Assembly (NCBI GenBank): GCA_014529385.2
Contig: CM043959.1
Span: 50,039,122-50,103,121, forward strand
From: Adiantum capillus-veneris
Lineage: Eukaryota > Streptophyta > Polypodiopsida > Polypodiales > Pteridaceae
Direction: 5' to 3'
Length of the DNA stretch: 64,000 nt
Every line of letters starts with the position of its first letter. Position 1 is the stretch's first letter. Under the pieces are notes generated by a model. The model was not told the origin of the DNA. It did not search any database and saw only the letters and a program-made list of their open reading frames with translations. Both the position numbers and the translations under genes were made by a program. Below, piece after piece: positions 47,250 to 58,861 of the stretch.

Positions 47250-49372
47250 TGGATCCGTGAAGGAACTACTTTTTATTGAAATTTTTTTCAAAGCATGACG
47301 GTCCTATGACCTCTTTCACACCAGGGACCGGGCAGGTGTCGCCTTTTGTTGTTTTGAAATTGGCAACAACCAAGTTTACCGGGTCTCTTATCCATTTTCC
47401 CACAATATGGACCATGTGGTATGAGTGGCAGGCTCCAGCTTTAATGGCGCGTACGCGTTATGTTGTTAGTAATTGTCCCACATAAACCAACACTTTATCA
47501 AACTACGAGAAATCCTCAACGTCTATCACTTTCTCTGCACAATTGTATATTCTTGTAACTAGAGTGCAGGACCAAAAAACCGTGTTTGTCATGCCCATTG
47601 CCCCAATTTCCAACAACAAGGAAAAGCGCTCCATGCTCCAATGCTCACTCAAAATCGACTCCTAGTGTATTTTATTTTATTTTTGTAGTAGAACAGACTT
47701 TCTCGTCTGTGGTGATACAAGACCATTTAGTGTTTTTTTAATTGGGGGAATTCATTTCTAATTCCCTAGACAGAAGACTGTGATATATTACAATGCTTCC
47801 AAATGTCATTTTTAGTAATTATTTTTTATGCATTCAAACGCTCTAACTTCATTTTTCTGAGATTGGGAGGCCCTACTAGGGAGAAGGGTAAAGAAATTCA
47901 ATCACTCACTAGTTCTGGTTTCTTTCAAGGCACGCTCGGACTATAGCTAGGATTTCTCAATTTTAGCCGATTCAAAATACACTAAGCCTCAGTCTTTTGC
48001 AAACATCGGCCCTCGTAAGTGTTAAAAATCCGGGCTTAAGTGTATTTTTTAGCCAGCTAAACTTCGAAAATCTTCGCTAGATACAACGGTAGAACTTTAA
48101 TAGTCTTAGTGTACACTAGTACAGCCGGCCGCCGCCTTCGACGGCCTCTCTCTCTCTTTTTCTCTCCCTATTTATCAGGTGCACAAGAGCTTGTCTTATT
48201 TTTGGACTTTGGCTTTCAAATCACAAATATCGACACGTGTAAAGGGCTCCCACTCCCGCCATATCATGTTATAGTATAGTATATTGAAAGATAGATAATT
48301 TTTAATTGTGGCCATGTCCTTTTTTTCTTGGGCAGGAAAACCTTAATGGGGTTGGCATGCCTTGTTGTAAATATCATTTTCCTATGTAATAGTCCCCCCC
48401 AAAAAGAAAAGATTAAAAAGGGAAACAATATTGCCAAATTAATAATATACTAGAAAGGGGTTTCTCGAATGTCTTTCACAAGGACTTTCAAACATATTTC
48501 TATATAGAAAATAACACGTTTTCCTAGGTACACGTGCACTTTCCCTAGGTAAAAGTGGTCTTGCGGAAAGGGTTTAACTAGGAAAAGTTATTTCCTAGAT
48601 AGGATTCATAGGAAGCCTCTCTCTCTTACCTCTTTTTCACTCTCTCTACATTTAATGGCATAGAAATTTGGCTCGAGTCTTGTTCTAATTCTTAGTCGAG
48701 GCTCAAATATTGCCGCGATTTCGCTCTCGCATTAGAAATTCGCCTGACCCGTGAGCGTTGGGACGAGCTCCTCCTCCTGTGCATGTTCGCTCTCCAGCTT
48801 CTCCTTCTGTGCATGTTCGCCTTCGTCTATGCTCGCTAATCTGCAAAGGTGAGTCCTTAACCTCACCACCTTTCTTTTATAGAGTAGTAGAGAGAGAGAG
48901 AGATAGATCTTCATCACCATCTCCATGCATAAGCTCTTCTCTCTTGTTCGCGCGAAGAAGAAGAAAAGGAAGAGTACTCTCTCTACTTGCTTACTATCTC
49001 CTCTCTCATTTCACGATGTACGCGCTCTTCAAAGGCTCTCGTGGCCAAACCCTCTACTTAACTCTCATCATTGATCTCTTGCATCAAAGAAAGAATCCTT
49101 CCAACATCCCCTAATCAATTCAAAAGCACGGTGAGATCTCTAAACTCCATAGCCATCATCTCTCTTTGTTTAAGTCATTTTTCTTAGTGGTTACTCTTTC
49201 AGTGGTTTCTTTTCATATACGAGTGCATGCATTGACTTATTGAGTGTGTATGATGATGTTTCATGCTTATCTCATCATGTTTAGCATGCTGATCTATGCG
49301 CACGATGTGTTTATGGTCATGTGTGTATATAAAAGTGATTTTCATTTCACGTCACATAAGCGATAAGAACAT
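47250..49372. other. No confident gene; germin upstream region and anonymous DNA
   Basis: The first few hundred bases are the upstream region of the germin-like gene. From about 48120 there are CT/GA-rich patches. A plus-strand frame at 48758-49114 is Ser/Leu/Arg-rich and overlaps simple sequence, so I do not call it a gene. No LTR could be paired with the pol relic that follows. Confidence 0.45.
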
Positions 49373-51483
49373 ATGAAAGAGAAGGTCAGTCTACCAAGTT
49401 CAACACGCAATAATGAAGTGGAGTATGACATACTTCTTCATGGTTTAAAGATGTGCATTATCCAAGGTATACAATGTCTCATGGTAAAGGGGGGTGCACT
49501 TCTCATTGTGAAGAATAATTTAGGCATTTGGGCATGCAAGAATGAAAGCCTAAGAGAAAAAGTCCATGCCATTTATAGGTTGTTTACTCAATTCAAAGAG
49601 GTGCAACTGTATCATATTCCTAGGAAACAAGATGAGGATGTTGATTTACTTGCACAACACATAGTTGCATGTGTTGAGAAAGAAGGGCAGGTCATCATGG
49701 TAGCAACAACTATTCATATTGTGTTCAAGAACGGCATTTCCATGGATCTAAAAAGGATTCAGTTGATTGTAGCTTTACCTAGACCTAAAAAATTTAGGGA
49801 GATACAAGCCTTCATGCCATTTTGGATACTATAAATGATTCATCTATATGTATGCAAACATTGTCAAACCTCTCTACTCTCTTATCACAAAATTTGAGGA
49901 GACTAATGAATGTGAAGAAGAATTCCACACATTGAAGCAGAGGTTGATTTTTTGTCCAATTTCAGAATCTTGTAATTGGACGAAGATCTTTCATGTCCAC
50001 AATGATGCATTAGCTTATGCTATAGGATGCATTCTAGCACAGCCTGGAGAGAACAACATGGATTTTCCTAGAATTTACTCTAGCTAGCAATTACATAGTG
50101 CAAAATAGAACTACACAACCATGGAAAGAGAATGGCTAGGAATGGTCTATGCTGTGAATAAGTTTAGACACAATCTTCTCATGAACAAGTTTGTGTTTTT
50201 TGTGGATCATCAAGCACTCTTGTACTTGGTGAACAAAACTTGCAGTACAGGGCGTATTGTTAGATGGTTCATTATATTGATTGAGTTCGATTTCATTGTG
50301 GTGGAGAAAAAAGGGAATACACAACAAAGAGATGACCATTTGTTGAGATAGACTCATGGAGAAGCACCCACCAAGGTTATTGATGATAGCTAGATTCTCA
50401 GCTTTTCACAATTGAGATGGTTCCAAGGTGGAATGAACATGTTATATCTTTGCTCACCATTGGATCATTACAGATTGAAAGGCAACCATCTATTATTGCA
50501 AAAACCCAAACATTCGTGCTAATAGTTGGAAGTCTATACAATCAAGGAAAAGATGACATATTGAGGCTATTTATAGAGCCAAATGAGAGAACTGTGTACT
50601 TGAGCTAGGTTTGTGTGCAAAACATGGGAATTCACAATGGAAAATTGCAAACATATCAGAGATTGATGAACCTAGGTATATACTAGCAAAAAAGTGTTCA
50701 TGTATACATTAGCTCAAGCACCATTTGTGCAACTCACACACTTGTAGAACATGAAATAGTGTTCAAAGTCACAACTGCACACCCAAGTGGAGCTTGTATA
50801 ATGTGGGTTACTTGACGATAGGAATCTTGCCAAAGGGGTTGAGCAAGGAGAGAATAAAATCTATTCAGACTGAAGTAGAGAGTTACATGTTGATTAAAGA
50901 TCGCCTCTACAAGAGAGAAAAAGACGATTAACTACAAATGGGTGCCATGGAGAGCTAATACATTTTGATTCTAGATCAAGCTCGTGCTGGACAAGTAGGT
51001 GGATATTTTTTTATGGACAAAATGGCAAAGTAAAGTCTTGTTGCAAGAATCTAGTGGTCTACCTTGTTCATGGATGCGTAAGCATATGTAAGAGTTGTGA
51101 TGAATGCCAAAGAACAAAGGTACCTATATGTAGAGAGACAAAATGCATTGACAACCTATGATGGAGACAAGAGCAGTTGCAAAAAGGGGCATAGATTTTG
51201 TAAGGTTCATAGCACCACTTGCATATCATACACATGCTCAATATATCATACTGGCCAAAATCTATCTCACCAACACGGTCAAATAAAAAGATACATAAAA
51301 GAACAATGCAAAAACAATAGCACAATTCTTGTATGAGAATATCTTTATAAGATATGGGCTATCAATCAAAAGAGCTAGCAACAAAGGGACTCATTTCTTA
51401 AATGAAGTGATTGAATTCTTCCAAGATGAATTCATGGTACTTCATTGCTATTTACTAGTTAGAGAATAAGGGTCTCACAAACA

Positions 51484-51553
<70 letters not shown>

Positions 51554-51960
51554 CACAGTGTTGAGCTGCTCCACCTACATCATGTGTTCTCTCTCTCTCT
51601 CCATCCTTATTTCTCTATGCACACGCACCGCATTCGCACACTCACATTGATCAACATTTAGTCAACAAGGAGTTCAAACAAAGTGACTATCTATTAGTTT
51701 AAAACTTAAAACAACCTCCAAGAAATTCAAAAGGCAAGGAAATGGCCCATTCGTTATTCACAACATATCATCATGTGGAGCCATGGAACTTGGAACATTA
51801 GAAGGAGAAGAGATGTCCAGTTGGATTAGTTGCTACAGGTTGAAGAAATGTCATCCATCACTAATCACAAAAATGTTTGAGAATATCCACAAAGCATCTA
51901 GAAGGAAAATGAAAGCCCAAGCTAATCAAGAACAAGCCCAAGAGGAAGCTTAGTTGTGGA
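49373..51960 (+). pseudogene. Ty3/gypsy pol relic: RNase H, RT, RNase H, integrase
   Basis: The first open frame (49373-49834) starts with an RNase HI-type domain (RNNEVEYDILLHGL, later YHIPRKQDEDVDLLAQ). It runs without a stop into an RT thumb-like block (KNGISMDLKRIQ, PKKFREIQAFM). From 49848 come IVKPLYSLITKFE, then NDALAYAIGCILAQP and FVFFVDHQALLYLV of the gypsy RT-RNase H. Integrase remnants follow: VGGYFFMDK (zinc region, about 51000), KGTHFLNEVIEFF (core, about 51378), and AMELGTLEGEEMSSW then YRLKKYHPS (C-terminal, 51780-51850). A CA microsatellite (51472-51558) splits the integrase. Stops and shifts are common. The extra RNase H recalls the Tat lineage, but its place before RT is unusual. 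Confidence 0.75.
51472..51558 (+). repeat. CA microsatellite within the integrase relic
   Basis: About 40 CA units with a few interruptions (CCC, CGC). It replaces part of the integrase core to C-terminus link. Confidence 0.9.
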
Positions 51961-53694
51961 TTTTAAAGTGCAAGGAATGACAAAAGGATGTACAAATTTT
52001 GTCGCCTACAACATCACCTCCTCAAATCAAAGCAAGTCAAAAAGAGAAAAGTTTTCTTGTAGGTATACATGTACCCCCATAAACATATAGCTTCCAAATG
52101 GATCAATAAAGGGAGCACTTGTGGACACTCGAGCTTGAGCCAATGCCATCAAGTAATTTACATACATGAAGATTACAAATATACCATTAGCAACAAATCA
52201 AATACAGCTCAAAGTTGCAAATCGAGGAAAGATGGTCAACTTAGGACAAGACAATCCATCAATCAATATTGACAATTATGACTACCCACATCGGTTTCAT
52301 GTCATGGAAAATACAGATCTCAAAAAATCAGTCATCCTAGGAGTTTTTTTGAATACGCATATGCAAAGAAAATACGGATTGGTAGGAGGATACTTTAAAG
52401 TTTTTACTTAATGGCACCCCTTATGTCACTACATGGCACAAAAAAGTCATGTATGAGAGATATTATTCATTGTTGCATATCCGCAACCACAATAATGACA
52501 CATACACCTGTACCACACTTCAATGGACAAACCACAAGGTAGATATGGGTGAATAAGTCCATCATGGCCAACAAACCTATGCAAACATGCATACCCAAGG
52601 GGAAAACTCCACAAGGGGAAACAAAAGAAAAGTAGCAGCATTTTTCAACAAAATCTCGACAACCTTGATGCACTTATACTAGCATGGGCCACCCAAACAA
52701 CAATAGACACCTAAAGCAAGCCAATCCAAGTATCAATGGATTCCCAAAAAAACAAAGCCCAATCAACCCCAACCAATCAAAACAACTTGGAAATGGAGAC
52801 CAAAATAGTCGATTCAACAACCAGCTCAGAAGTCCACCAACCATGCCTACCAAAAACAATAGAAATCATGACAAAGGTACTCCCACACCCAACAATCAAA
52901 GAAAGAGAACGACATTTTCAAACACTTTCTTCTGTACCATGTAGTATAGATGGATCCTCAACAGTAAATACAATTAAACAATCCATTCAATACCTACATC
53001 TTGCACAGCATATTGCTATCCCATGCATCTCTTATAGTCGCACAATAGAGCCACACTACATAGCCTTGCACATACGTAGAGTTATTGCCCATGCACATTG
53101 CACAACCTTTTGTTCTGAATGCCTTAGAATGGGAAGGGGGGAATAGCAACCAATTGCAAGACGATGAACTACAAGATGATGAGAATTCATTGTGTATTGT
53201 GTACAAAGTGTGTTTTTTTTCTTAAATTTTGTTTTGTATTTGGTTTTACTCCTTATCAAGCATAATAATGAGCCATATTGACTAGATTTCAACAATGATG
53301 ATGCTTCAAGTGAGAGTATGCATATATGAGCATGGAGAATAATTTTGACTAATTTTTAAAGAAATAATAATAAGTTTTAGTAATTCTCCTTCAAATTTTA
53401 GCTAATAAGGATAGAAAATTAATAAAAAAATACCCAAGAGAGCCAAAATCAAGTTCTTAAAGAGAATGTTGGATTAGCAAGCAAGAGCTTCAAGCATGTA
53501 AGTTAGTAAAGATTTGGTACAAATCAAATTTTGGGCCAACTTATGACAAGTCAAATTCATAAAATTGAGGGCAAATAGCAATCAGATGTCCAAATGATGA
53601 ACCATTTGAGCCGCAAGTGATATTCCATGAGGAGTCTTACCATACACCGAGCGAACTTTATCGAGCGAATGGAAAAACCGAGTGAGACCCATAT

Positions 53695-53698
<4 letters not shown>
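51961..53698. other. Downstream of gypsy pol, no recognised gene
   Basis: Plus-strand frames at 52069-52411 and 52684-53146 are Asn/Gln/Lys-rich and carry no known motif. They may be decayed 3' sequence of the gypsy element. No polypurine tract or 3' LTR was identified. Confidence 0.4.

Positions 53699-53761
<63 letters not shown>
53699..53761 (+). repeat. CA microsatellite
   Basis: An uninterrupted run of about 31 CA units, followed by CGCAGAGAGA. Confidence 0.95.
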
Positions 53762-53764
<3 letters not shown>

Positions 53765-55130
53765 GAGAGATAGAAAATCAATAGAGAAAAAATACTGTAA
53801 ATAAAGTGAGCACAACTTCACTCAAAACTATCATTAACCTGCTAAGAGCTCCCATATCATGGTAATAAATACACAAGGCTTGTAAAACCAAAATGTATGA
53901 CAATAGATAAACACAAAAAATGACACATGTGAAAATGTTCCCTTGCATAAATGTCCATGAGTATAAGGTGGAATGCTCAAAAGTCAATGAATGGATTTCC
54001 ACCCAATGTGTCTCCCTCATCCACCACATCTGTAGATGTTTATGCCTTATGTCTCTTTCCCTCAAGACTAGGAACAAAGAAGAGGTAGCACAAATGATGA
54101 AATCAAAGCCTCATCACTATCCAAGGTTGTACATGCACTAACAGAGGATAGAAATGCCAAAGAATAGGAGAAATCCCACAACCCAACTTGATTGATCTCA
54201 TTTGTACCGCATGTATATCTCTCTCACAAACCAACAAATATTGCTCCTCCATGTCTATCTACCATGGACAATGTTATAGCTGCCACGGTGGTCAATACTA
54301 CTTAGCGAGAGGATATATGCATCCATCTCTACTACAAATTTAGGCCCATGATTACACAAGCAAGATTGATAAACAATAATAAAAAATTGATAGTGGTGGT
54401 CACCACCCATAAAGAAGCCTTTCAAATGACATATGATATAAAGAAGTTAGTCTTCTTTAGAGCTTGTAACTCCACATCATTATTTGTGCTCTCGATTGAC
54501 ACCTCTAATGGAGATAAAGAGTCCCTTGCATTTGCAAGAGTCTCGGAGATGTGATTATTTCCAAAAAACAAAGAATATCTTTTGAGAAAGGTATTCAAAC
54601 GCAGTATTTGTAGCAAGTTTGTCTTCATTGTCTTGGTTGATTCGTCTCCATATAGGATCCCATTCCTCCATATGGCCTCTTAATACAAAATAAGAAATAT
54701 AAGTTCATAGAGAATCATTAGGAAGAGGATGGGCTCTAGGAGGGCATCTTTATTTGCCACGAGATTATGGAGGTGATTAACATTCTGATGAATAGGTGCA
54801 TGCCATGTGTGCAAGAATGGTGGGTGTGTAAGAGAGGTGTAAGAGTGGTCAAAAGATGAACTTTTCCCTCCCAACAAGAGGGTGGACAAATTTATGATTT
54901 TCGGCCTTCCATAACTCCTACATACAATCTTTGATTTGAGCGTAGACTGTAGATCTGTAATCTACGTGCTGAGCTCTTTTCATAGATATGTTACATGCTT
55001 GGTTTTGCCCGATAGATTTTAAATTCCATTTTAGGGAAAATTTTTGAATTCAAATAAACTAGCCGTTTTTCTTGTTTGAATTCAAAAGCTATCCTTTGAT
55101 TGATTTCTTAATAATAGAGCTTTGACTCCC
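53762..55130. other. No gene recognised
   Basis: Short frames on both strands only; none shows a conserved motif. Confidence 0.4.
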
Positions 55131-55499
55131 TTAAACTGCCAAAAAAAGAGGCCCTCCTAAACCCCATTCTCTTCCTAATGTATAACCAAATATTAGTGTA
55201 AATGTCACATGTGTTTCCTCCTTTTGACATGTGTCCAAATATTCAATGAATGCTCCCTTCTCCTCGATATATCCTTTTCTAGAAAGTGTAGAGTTTAGAT
55301 CACTGACATCAAATCTCAAGCCCTGAACTCTATCATGTGAAATGAGCATGCAAAGTGGCACATGAGGACACCTAAAGCAACTAAAAACTCTAGTTTTAGA
55401 AAAAACATTCTCCCCTATATCCATGTGTAATGTGCTATCATCCTCATCAACAACACTTTGTTGGATTTTGGGTCTCATTGCAAAGGTTACTATCTCCAT
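55131..55499 (-). CDS. Hypothetical 122-codon ORF
   Basis: An open frame with balanced composition (MEIVTFAMRPKIQQ...), including a CFRCPHVPLC cysteine cluster. I do not recognise a family. It has no obvious promoter or neighbouring exon. It could be a fragment of an older gene or chance. Confidence 0.2.
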   Translation of the reverse strand: MEIVTFAMRPKIQQSVVDEDDSTLHMDIGENVFSKTRVFSCFRCPHVPLCMLISHDRVQGLRFDVSDLNSTLSRKGYIEEKGAFIEYLDTCQKEETHVTFTLIFGYTLGREWGLGGPLFLAV

Positions 55500-56064
55500 T
55501 GATGTTTCAATTGTTGCCTCCTTGGCTAAATCATGCGACCCTAAACCTATATCGTGATTGTCATTGGGTCGTCATGAAGCTCTTTCTACTAACTTGGTCA
55601 CTGCACAAAGGCAAAGGAGTTGATGCACTCCGACCATGTCTTCTAGAACCACCTCAAGAGGAAGAGGGACAACATACATAAAATATCATATATCATTAGA
55701 TTAGACAAATCAAATAGCTCAATCAAGTGCTTAGAATCACGCAATTGATACCATGGATTTAAGCATGTCATGTGGGAGCGGGACGCATGCATTGTGAGAC
55801 TGTCTGCCTCGTTTTGTGCTTGAAACAATATCATGCCGATGCAGTATACCTACAGAAAGAGTACGGGTAGAGGTCTCAAACGAGGCCTACTAGAGACGGG
55901 AAAGGACTAACACGAACAACACCTCCTTCAATGATGCACACATCACAAATTCGTTGCGGCATGCTTTTGGATAGGTAATCATGGATGGCACAATGGCTAG
56001 ACATGCATATGACCTTGGCACATTTGTCTATAGGAAAATCGAAAAATGGAGAGATTTACTCATA
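55500..56064. other. No gene recognised
   Basis: No motif or repeat of note is visible before the tandem duplication starts. Confidence 0.4.
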
Positions 56065-56154
56065 TGATTGACAATATCACAGTGGCCAACAATGCACCTA
56101 CGGACTGATCAAAAGTAACCTCTAGCAAGCCACATTTCCACTTCTACCAATCGT

Positions 56155-56209
56155 GGGACTCTACATGCAATAGTACCGCGCCCGCACGGTAATGTTTCAT
56201 GCTATGTCC
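56155..56209. repeat. Imperfect hairpin A
   Basis: GGGACTCTACATGCAATAG, then TACCGCGCCCGCACGGTA, then a partly complementary arm ending GCTATGTCC. Arms resemble those of the perfect hairpin at 56330-56403 but carry mismatches. Confidence 0.6.
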
Positions 56210-56329
56210 TCAAGCAAAGAAATGTTATGTGGTCTACCTTGCAGCAAGAGAACTCTTGCCAAAAACTCATCACATTCTGCCCTCATCATCCACCCTTAAA
56301 TTGAGGTATCAAGCAGCCCTTTCGCCTCC

Positions 56330-56403
56330 ACCAAGCATGGGACACTGCATGAAATGGTACCGCGTCGGCGCGGTACCATTTCATGCAGTGTCCCATGCTT
56401 GGT
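56330..56403. repeat. Perfect 35-bp hairpin B
   Basis: The arms 56330-56364 and 56369-56403 are exact reverse complements with a 4-base loop (TCGG). The arm starts ACCAAGCATGGGACACTG and ends GGTACCGCG. Imperfect pairing extends some 8 bases further out (CTCCACC against GGTAGAGG). Confidence 0.92.
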
Positions 56404-56678
56404 AGAGGTGGAAGGGAGGACAAAGAGGGAACAGTGAAGGCGAAAGCATCTTACCAGGAGTGCAACGCATACGATGTTTTGGAGCATCCAGAATCGGGAT
56501 GATCAAGGATTTTCCGCTTTGAGGCCATCTCAAATGGAACAAAGATTCCAGCATTGGTGGTCAGCAGTGAAGTGAAGCAACGCCAATATGGTTGAGAATA
56601 TCAGAGTGGCCAACAATGCACGTATGGACTAATCAAAAGTAACCGTTGGCAAGCCACGTTTTCTCCTCTACCAATCGT

Positions 56679-56733
56679 GGGACTCTACATGCAATAGTAC
56701 CGCGCCGACGCGGTACTGTTTCATGCTATGTCC
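56679..56733. repeat. Imperfect hairpin A'
   Basis: Second-unit copy of hairpin A. Loop region CCGCGCCGACGCGG is better conserved here and pairs GTACCGCG with CGCGGTAC. Confidence 0.65.
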
Positions 56734-56864
56734 TCGACCAGAGAAATGTTGAGGGTAAGTGGTATACCTTGAAGCAAAGAGAACTCTAGCCAAAAACTCA
56801 TCACATGGCCTGCCCTCATTATCCACTTCAGCCGAAGTATCAAGCAGCCCTTTTGCCTCCATCA

Positions 56865-56930
56865 AGCATGGGACACTGCATGAAATGGTACCGCGCCGAC
56901 GCGGTACCATTTCATGCAGTGTCCCATGCT
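56865..56930. repeat. Perfect 31-bp hairpin B'
   Basis: Arms 56865-56895 and 56900-56930 are exact reverse complements; the loop is CCGA. This loop is the reverse complement of the TCGG loop of hairpin B, so the loop is inverted between copies. Confidence 0.9.
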
Positions 56931-57346
56931 CGGTAGAGGTGGAAGGGCGGACAAAGAGAGAACAATTAAGGAAAAATCAGATGACAAGGAGCGCAGGGCA
57001 TACGATGGTTCGAAGGGTAAATCCAGTGTTTGCTACTTGACGACTTGCATGCCTCATCCAAAATCGGGTTGATCAGGGATTTGCCGCTTTGAGCCCATCT
57101 CAAATGGGACAATGGCAGTAGATTCGAGCATTGGTGGGTCGGCAGTGGCGTGAAGGCAGTGCCAAGTGGCTTGGTTTTTTTTAATGTTTCACTGCAGCTA
57201 TGAAATTAGATCAACCTATTTAGCTGATCGTACCACTTTGTGTGCTGCCACTTGGCGCTGCCGTCGCCGTCGCCGTCGACCCACTGTCACCCACATGCTG
57301 GAAGCTGCCGACCCACCAATCTTGGAAGCTGCTCCTCTTATTTACC

Positions 57347-57755
57347 AAAATACCCCTCAAATTTCAAAATTCCCAAACTACCCCCAATATTCTGCCATAA
57401 AACTTCCCAAAATACCCCTGGTCGTGAGATTAAAATATTTTGTAGCTTTTCATAAGAAGAATGATTGTCTTTCAATACAAGATGCTAAAATTAGGATTTG
57501 AGTTGGTTATGTAGGCTTTGGAGATGAGTCGCTTCATTATTTCTAGATATAATCGACTTTTTTTGCGAGGTAACTTGTGACAAATTACATGCTAAGCACT
57601 CAAAACAGATCTTAATTGTCAAAAAGTAATGAAAGTAAAAAAATCTTGAACAACTCGACCAAAATAGATACAAGGGTATTTTGGGAATTTTTGAAATTTG
57701 AGGGGTATTTTGGGAATTTCCACAAATTAGAGGGGTATTTTGGTAATTTTCCCTC
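57347..57755. repeat. Inverted AGGGGTATTTTGGGAATTT minisatellite arms
   Basis: On the right (57670-57755) three units of GGGGTATTTTGGGAATTT occur with about 30-bp spacing. On the left (57347-57423) the reverse complement occurs (AAAATACCCCTCAAATTTC). About 25 bp of each arm pair well (CCCTCAAATTTCAAAATTCC against its complement). This could be a foldback-like element or two inverted arrays. Confidence 0.6.
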
Positions 57756-58861
57756 ACACAAAGATACCCTAGAATTGACGTTTCTCCATCAGTCGCCGTC
57801 GAAGACTTACAACAAATTTTGGTCTAGGCCAAGCTTGCCTCGTCGATTTGGGACGGCACAAGTTTAATTGCTATTGTACTATTATCAAGAAGGATTCTCA
57901 TCCTCTTTCAAAACCTTCTTCCTTGTACTAAACGATGTCTTCTTTTCTTTGCAAGAAGCTCACGTCAATGTCAAATGCGTCAGCCCTCCACATGGGCTTG
58001 GGAGTTTATGTTTGACAGTCAATATCAGAGCATCGTATAAGTAGTTCAAGAAATGCAAATAGATCATTTCCAACTAGGAGCCTTCAATTTCTCATTGTAG
58101 CCACCAACATTTCTTGTGGTGAGCAGGTGAGGCTTGAACAGGACTGCAAGGAAGCAAACGAGTTGTTTTACTCGTTAGACCATGACTTGTCTCATAGTTT
58201 TACAAGGTTAATGGCATTGAGCATCAAGCTACACCTTTTCTAGCTCTAAGGTATATCCATTCATTATTGATGATGGAAGTTTATAGTTAGACCTTGCAAG
58301 CACCAAATTGAGCCTATTGGATGTAAAAAATCGAAAACCTTTTTGTATACATTGTCATCAAATGCTAGTCTACATTGACACTTGTCTACGGACAGTAAAT
58401 TACTATTGCATTCCTTCTAAAAAGACATGTGTCAATAGATGTGTTGTACATTGACACTTGTCTACCATCAGTAAATTACTATTCTAAAATGACATGTGTC
58501 AATAGACGTGCTATACATTTAGGTTTCCATAAACACCCCGTTATTGAAGGAAAGAAAAACTGTCGACCAAGCTATATTTGATGTCTTGTTGCGTAGAGCC
58601 ACCTTTGATCCTACAATTAGTGATAACAATAGCCAAACAAATTAATGTGGATAAGCTTGTGTCAGAATCATCGATTATTGGCACACCAATGGTGGATGAG
58701 GAGTTCTCAAGTTTTTGATCCCTATGTAAGAAATCTATTGATTGTTACCATCCCAGTTAATGGCATAGCGCATAACAAGCTAGCTAATTTTGCAGCATCA
58801 AATATGTGCCCAGAGAAAAAGCTACCTAGAATAGTTTGGACAATTTGACAAAGTCTGGGAC
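57756..58861. other. No confident gene; contains a 78-bp duplication with small hairpins
   Basis: CATTGACACTTGTCTAC starts units at 58373 and 58451, and each ends GACATGTGTCAATAGA. The outer parts of a unit (TTGACACTTGTC and GACATGTGTCAA) pair at 11 of 12 positions. Weak plus-strand coding-like text at 58570-58690 may be an upstream part of the SWIM relic, but it is too broken to call. Confidence 0.4.

Larger units (their letters stand above)
56065..57130. repeat. ~525-bp tandem duplication carrying four related hairpins
   Basis: AATATCA(C/G)AGTGGCCAACAATGC starts both units (56072 and about 56596), and CGCTTTGAG then CATCTCAAATGG end both. Each unit holds one eroded hairpin and one perfect hairpin, listed separately. 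The units differ by scattered substitutions and small indels, so the duplication is not recent, but the long hairpin arms have stayed perfectly paired. Confidence 0.8.

Noticed and set aside
48758-49114. 118-codon Ser/Arg/Leu-rich ORF
   Set aside because: It follows simple CT/GA-rich sequence and shows no domain or signal that would support a gene.
53557-53821. Two ORFs with Cys-Val repeats
   Set aside because: They are translations of the CA microsatellite in two frames.
56199-57040. ORFs containing the phrase MKWYRVGAV or MVPRRRGT
   Set aside because: These are translations of the hairpin arms in both directions and repeat only because the arms repeat.
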